Shown here: in pieces, positions 16,401-17,802 of the stretch | How the letters are laid out: each line of letters starts with the position of its first letter | Numbering within the stretch: position 1 is the first letter of the stretch | DNA from: JAQVUB01 sp033809415 | GTDB taxonomy: Bacteria > Verrucomicrobiota > Lentisphaeria > Oligosphaerales > Oligosphaeraceae | Direction of reading: 5' to 3' | Assembly: GCA_033809415.1 (NCBI GenBank) | Contig: JAPXLT010000068.1 | Coordinates: 1-17,802 of the forward strand | DNA: 17,802 nt | Notes under the pieces: model-generated | Told to the model about the DNA's origin: nothing | What the model saw: only the letters and a program-made list of their open reading frames with translations | Database searches by the model: none | Position numbers and translations under genes: made by a program

Positions 16401-17216
16401 GATGGTACAAAAATCCACTTTTCCCGCACCCGTCACGGCCACCCCGCCACCTCCGCGATATGCGCCTTGATTTTCAAGGCCGTTGTTCCGCACCAGGCAA
16501 TTTTCCAGGCAGACGCCATCGCCCAGGAAAACTCCGGCACCTTCGCCAGCCCATCCTTCGGTGTATAATTCATTGTTCTGGAACAAGCACTGCCGGACAA
16601 TGGAAGCGCCGAAAACTGCCGCACCCCCTCCGCGACGTGCAATATTGTCGTACAGACGGCTTCGCTGCAAAATGCAGTTTCCTGGCAGGAAAGCCCCACC
16701 TCCTTCCCCGTCGCGTCCGGCACCGGAAGCCTGCCCGTCGCAGATGGTAACGCCATCAATCAGCACCTGCACCGAGAACGGCTCGAGTCCACCATAGACT
16801 ACGCTGCCCGCCTTGCCCTCGATTGCGCTTAGGATCGTCACAGCTGCGAATTCCCATGCTTCAACCAGGCCATTTCCATCTGCATCCTGCAAGAGCCGTT
16901 CCGCAGGGCTCTGCTCGGTGCCGGCGAACCCACCGAAGATACTGACACCATCCCGCAACATGAAAGAGCTCGATAAGGGATTTTCTCCAGATGGACTCTG
17001 TCGCTCCTCAGTCGGATAATAGATTCCGGAGGCTATCCAGACCTGGTCTCCGGGACTGGCCCTGTCGAGTGCACTCTGCACGGAAGCCGCTGCTGTCTCC
17101 CAGCTCAAGGCGTCCGCCTGATCATTTCCTGTTTCTTTCACATAGTATACGCTTCCCCATACCCGCAGGATCACCCAGAATTGCATGATGAAAACCAAAC
17201 TTTTGACACGTTGCAT
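10461..17216 (-). CDS. Giant secreted protein: beta-helix, about 18 MBG-like repeats, beta-helix
   Basis: A 2251-residue protein. Residues 1-22 or so form a signal peptide (MQRVKSLVFIMQFWVILRVW). Residues ~25-410 form a right-handed beta-helix of the polymorphic outer-membrane/pectate-lyase-like kind (VKETGNDQADALSWETA, FGGFAGTE, repeated GGG turns), with an EF-hand-like loop. From ~500 to ~1990 there are about 18 repeats of ~80 residues. The commoner class resembles MBG domains, with YG..DP.LTY, RxPGExPGxYxIxQGTL and NYxLxFxxG motifs. A second class (for example near 745, 975 and 1840) has VYGQPL and GxFxW. A Ser/Glu-rich linker covers ~1624-1677. Residues ~1995-2251 form a second short beta-helix. 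No autotransporter barrel, LPXTG, PEP-CTERM or clear type IX sorting tail is seen. A role as a surface adhesin or scaffold is inferred. AAGGAGG five bases before ATG 17216 fixes the start. Confidence 0.88.
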   Translation of the reverse strand: MQRVKSLVFIMQFWVILRVWGSVYYVKETGNDQADALSWETAAASVQSALDRASPGDQVWIASGIYYPTEERQSPSGENPLSSSFMLRDGVSIFGGFAGTEQSPAERLLQDADGNGLVEAWEFAAVTILSAIEGKAGSVVYGGLEPFSVQVLIDGVTICDGQASGAGRDGEGGGAFLPGNCILQRSRLYDNIARRGGGAAVFGASIVRQCLFQNNELYTEGWAGEGAGVFLGDGVCLENCLVRNNGLENQGAYRGGGGVAVTGAGKVDFCTIVGNCGIGAGSGVRYSGTGGLLSNSVIWGNLGSSCQLYSNETQLQNNAIESGVEIPGCIALCAVNCGESGPEGNDNRVHAYYPCFVAPEQCNYRLAAGSYLLNRAQATGTIADAASRPRNDTPYSDIGCYEEDLPGNMTGDFQISVPLVYAESAQLVYHCAQATPERANVNFSSGDDLADWQQEEDSRWSVTSRQTGTLELIMALDPLPEVASYWNPFVMQRTLPVQPKSLLLKADDLTCQWGNEIPPLTWQIVSGGLANGDEIVGSLQTPQPDQPGDYPIERGTLRVSDAAGGANHQLEVLPGVLTWVKGNTQIQFSSMEKTYSGYPVEVVVETVPAGVTVQLTYEGVDGTQYPSSSTPPVNAGKYRVTAQVEDTFYTGIDSTLLQISKAPLICRAEDKFRSYLQENPPLTIRYEGFLAGDSVSDITAPMVFTNADRLSPVNENGYEIYLQGGSARNYQLELQSGILMINKTQGLFNEVLLSVGVYGMPLKQILIMGYAISSVDGSYLPGVFVWDQENQVLPAGLWQCNWHFIPEDSDNYQSLSGNSLVTIEKREVHVAALPGYKTYGDSDPVLRYHVAAGSLAAGDAFTGTLLRRPGENVGSYDIEQGNLALNENYVLVFSGDTFRIMPKNVAIQVVDVSKYEGQPDPEFTWFCIGDTPTDPDWISGTLQRMEGEEPGEYEILQGDLRVSDNYQLEFHSGFLTILPQVYRLTGELLVTNPVYGQPLSGEMIVGEVENASTGELVPGHFCWDEEGTCPPAGTMEAGWYFVPDLDEGFPPLTGSLEIQIEKALLQVSCIGSPSRKYGEENPPFELHYDGFVLDEDSSVLIQPPTVVCAAVKTSLPGEYEISIDGGQADNYEFICQPGVLQVLPLEIEVQAANQQKRYAQPDPELTFTFTGTLLPQDEFSGQLEREPGELPGGYTILQGTLTLPPYYKINFTPGTLVIDLIPITVKADDLQMFYGQPRPDLTYQVISGTLLDEEHLSGTMDSDWQRIPGTYEISQGSLSAAKGYQLTFIPGIIEVLPQPLTVRAFDCQKEYSFEDPQDGLKWRIVSGNLVSGDRITGALEREPGEEPGEYRITRGTLDVSPAENYVFTFIEGVFRIDKIAPYGIGHTTTVLYHGDILSQVEYFSRFIDPHTNLILTGTTYFPEGDLRMRKGIAAHELIFVPDDNVHYTGGSVSLLIHVRTRALDVTAEDKSMIYGDPLPELTWDIGDYEFFPDEEITGELALVEAGSGLPVDTSKPLPVGEYLIKQGTLQTPPDDYYCQFKQGRLTVNKRTVAVRALNSGKVVGTTDPAFDYEVTAGNLVAGDAFSGHLNRVSGETPGAYPIRQGTLSLGSNYELIFTEGVFTISASSGTRSGGAGNMAATRSMEQPSSTIELSGQELLSENLTDAEEVVQAADRSEEIESVPVVVQVQAVSCEKTFSSPDPVFQYRVIGGGDAGVVLQGRLERQPGEDVGTYTINQGTLHSPDGARVQFIPGTLEILPRTITVLASDQQKHLGESDPPFTWELKETIPAAVQVTGQLSRSKGEQSGVYEIRQGTLQVSGRNYVLAYEPGHLTILPPVYVARGVQAESLVYGQALNHSKLTGEVIFTDGQQHQEGKFVWQQPDLLPESGTRIVAWNFLFADSSVAPLQGECRLTVLPKPLKVNGAFQEKRQGQEDPELLYHYAAEDLVDAHPEITGRLARASGERAGVYATNLGTLSFGPNYQVDFTPGRLLIQAETIVVDANWNLTRKPGDIIEFAGETYQFGADALADLTDALERIAPGGNILVLPGEYVSPSDGWLVEKKVHLQGLRRDDRFPVLQGVLRIEGALASGVIIEGFAFVQEKQTPGSSSLSIRNGASSIQVRDNVFLGGNPSIQAVGASDLTLRNNIIESPFAALMFGHPAVSQSSCRGVLLQQNVLRPSADADAGYRHILLYDDNINTTGILPAWNNCFGQRQITGREEPGILAEVKRQIADKDQKGWPGNGEVRLHKQ

Positions 17217-17221
17217 GGTTG

Positions 17222-17228
17222 CCTCCTT
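17222..17228 (-). promoter_or_regulatory. Strong ribosome-binding site of the giant gene
   Basis: AAGGAGG on the minus strand, five bases before ATG 17216. The frame is open 21 codons further upstream, but those codons lack a signal peptide pattern and a ribosome-binding site. Confidence 0.85.
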
Positions 17229-17317
17229 GTACTGAACAGTGAAAACACACACCGGAATTTTCCGGGAATCTGCTTTCAAAATATTGCCAAAAGAAGCAAC
17301 TGCAAGGCTCGAAAGTC

Positions 17318-17358
17318 ACTATCATAAAAAGTCATGGAAACTCCATGACTATCATAAA
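17318..17358 (-). promoter_or_regulatory. Possible promoter/operator of the giant gene
   Basis: ACTATCATAAA occurs at 17318-17328 and again at 17348-17358, exactly 30 bp apart. Between them is a perfect 7-bp inverted repeat, GTCATGG (17331-17337) / CCATGAC (17343-17349). Read on the minus strand, each direct repeat contains TATGAT, a good -10 box. The one at 17321-17326 would start transcription about 95 bases before the ATG, placing the inverted repeat between the -35 and -10 positions, a usual repressor location. No good -35 box is seen. Confidence 0.4.
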
Positions 17359-17359
17359 G

Positions 17360-17388
17360 GGTGCAGGGGACAGGGGGCAGGGTGCAGG
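17360..17388. repeat. Heptamer array in reverse orientation (GGTGCAG type)
   Basis: GGTGCAG, GGGACAG, GGGGCAG, GGTGCAG, running directly into the first 87-bp unit. It is the inverted partner of the CTGCACC array at 17669-17710. Confidence 0.8.
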
Positions 17389-17635
17389 TTTAAAAAGTAG
17401 CGCGACCGTCTCGGTTGTGATGGCGCCGTTAGTCTTTTCCTGCTGAATGACAGAGGCAAGGGTACAGGGGGCAGGTTTAAAAAGTAGCGTAACCGTCTCG
17501 GTTGTGATGGCGCCTTTTGTCTTTTCCTGCTGAATGACAGAGGCAAGGGTACAGGGGGCAGGTTTAAAAAGTAGCGCGATCGTCCCGGTTGTGATGGCGC
17601 CGTTAGTCTTTTCCTGCTGAATGACAGAGGCAAGG
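17385..17635. repeat. 87-bp tandem repeat, nearly three copies
   Basis: Units start at 17385, 17472 and 17559 (CAGGTTTAAAAAGTAGCG), each exactly 87 bases apart; the last is cut at about 77. Differences are few: GACCGTCTC, AACCGTCTC and GATCGTCCC in the variable part, and GCCGTTAG or GCCTTTTG. Each unit carries the 37-bp core, the stretch CTTTTCCTGCTGAATGACAG and a heptamer-like GGTACAGGGGGCAG tail. There is no spacer variation, so this is not a CRISPR array. Confidence 0.9.
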
Positions 17636-17668
17636 GGCGTTGGAGACGTCCATCTTCCGTCCGACCTG

Positions 17669-17710
17669 CCCTGCACCCTGCACCCTGCACCCCGCACCCC
17701 GCACCCCCCA
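17669..17710. repeat. Heptamer array (CTGCACC/CCGCACC)
   Basis: After a short CTGCC lead-in there are three CTGCACC, two CCGCACC and a C-run, ending seven bases before the stop codon of the partial gene. It is inverted relative to the array at 17360-17388, so the two enclose the 87-bp repeats. Confidence 0.8.
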
Positions 17711-17716
17711 TAGACG

Positions 17717-17802
17717 CTAACTTGTTTCCGTGAGCAGTTTTTCCAGCTGGTACTTTTTCTTTCGCTGGGACTGGCGAAGTTTTTCACTGATCATCTCCCA
17801 TC
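17717..17802 (-). CDS. 3' end of an unidentified gene (partial)
   Basis: The minus-strand frame entering from the window edge reads 28 codons, ending MISEKLRQSQRKKKYQLEKL and then LTETS and a TAG stop at 17717-17719. The tail is highly charged and helix- or coiled-coil-like, unlike the low-complexity translations of the repeat next to it, so it is more likely a real C-terminus than the other frames. The family cannot be recognised from so little. The gene runs in the same direction as the giant gene but is separated from it by 500 bp of repeats and regulatory DNA. Confidence 0.5.
   Translation of the reverse strand, partial: WEMISEKLRQSQRKKKYQLEKLLTETS

Noticed and set aside
17385..17635. 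CRISPR array
   Set aside because: The 87-bp units are directly adjacent and nearly identical throughout, with no variable spacers and no cas genes nearby.
17332..17787. 151-codon minus-strand open frame over the 87-bp repeats
   Set aside because: It is made of repeat units and heptamer arrays, no ribosome-binding site was found, and a competing frame at the right end (17717-17802) looks more like a true gene end.

Overview
This window looks like chromosomal DNA from an uncultured or little-studied Gram-negative-type bacterium, most probably of the Planctomycetota-Verrucomicrobiota-Lentisphaerota group. That placement is an inference. It rests on the intergenic palindromes built from ACGAAAA units, the DAHP synthase-chorismate mutase fusion, the PIN-PhoH protein, and the huge secreted MBG-repeat/beta-helix protein. 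No rRNA, tRNA, transposase, integrase, CRISPR array or phage gene is visible.

Layout, left to right: thiI (tRNA 4-thiouridine synthase, +); a small secreted His-rich protein (+) with a clear terminator, followed by a possible small RNA; a PHP-family metallophosphoesterase (+); a PIN-PhoH ATPase (-), convergent with the PHP gene; a 670-bp repeat-filled intergenic island; an extended SDR/NAD-dependent epimerase-like protein (+) and, 48 bp on, a bifunctional DAHP synthase/chorismate mutase (+); an inverted-array repeat island; a 23S rRNA uracil-5 methyltransferase (rlmD type, +); an SGNH/GDSL hydrolase (+); a 6.75-kb gene for a 2251-residue secreted repeat protein (-); a second repeat island carrying three 87-bp tandem units; and the 3' end of an unidentified gene (-) cut by the window edge.

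The genes do not form one pathway. Most are single housekeeping genes: tRNA thiolation, rRNA methylation, the first step of aromatic amino-acid synthesis joined to chorismate mutase, and an RNA-directed ATPase. One very large surface or secreted protein stands out. Only the SDR and DAHP synthase genes look like a likely two-gene transcription unit.

The least ordinary part is the DNA between genes. Four repeat classes occur only there: (A) heptamer arrays of the CTGCACC type; (B) ATGGACA/TGTCCAT arrays; (C) ACGAAAA palindromes; (D) a 37-bp core, found once near 5.55 kb and three times near 17.4-17.6 kb inside an 87-bp unit. Classes A and B are arranged so that one orientation of the short unit lies on the left and its reverse complement on the right. 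The islands could therefore fold into long imperfect hairpins, and the two class A islands enclose the class D core. This is the best candidate here for an undescribed element.
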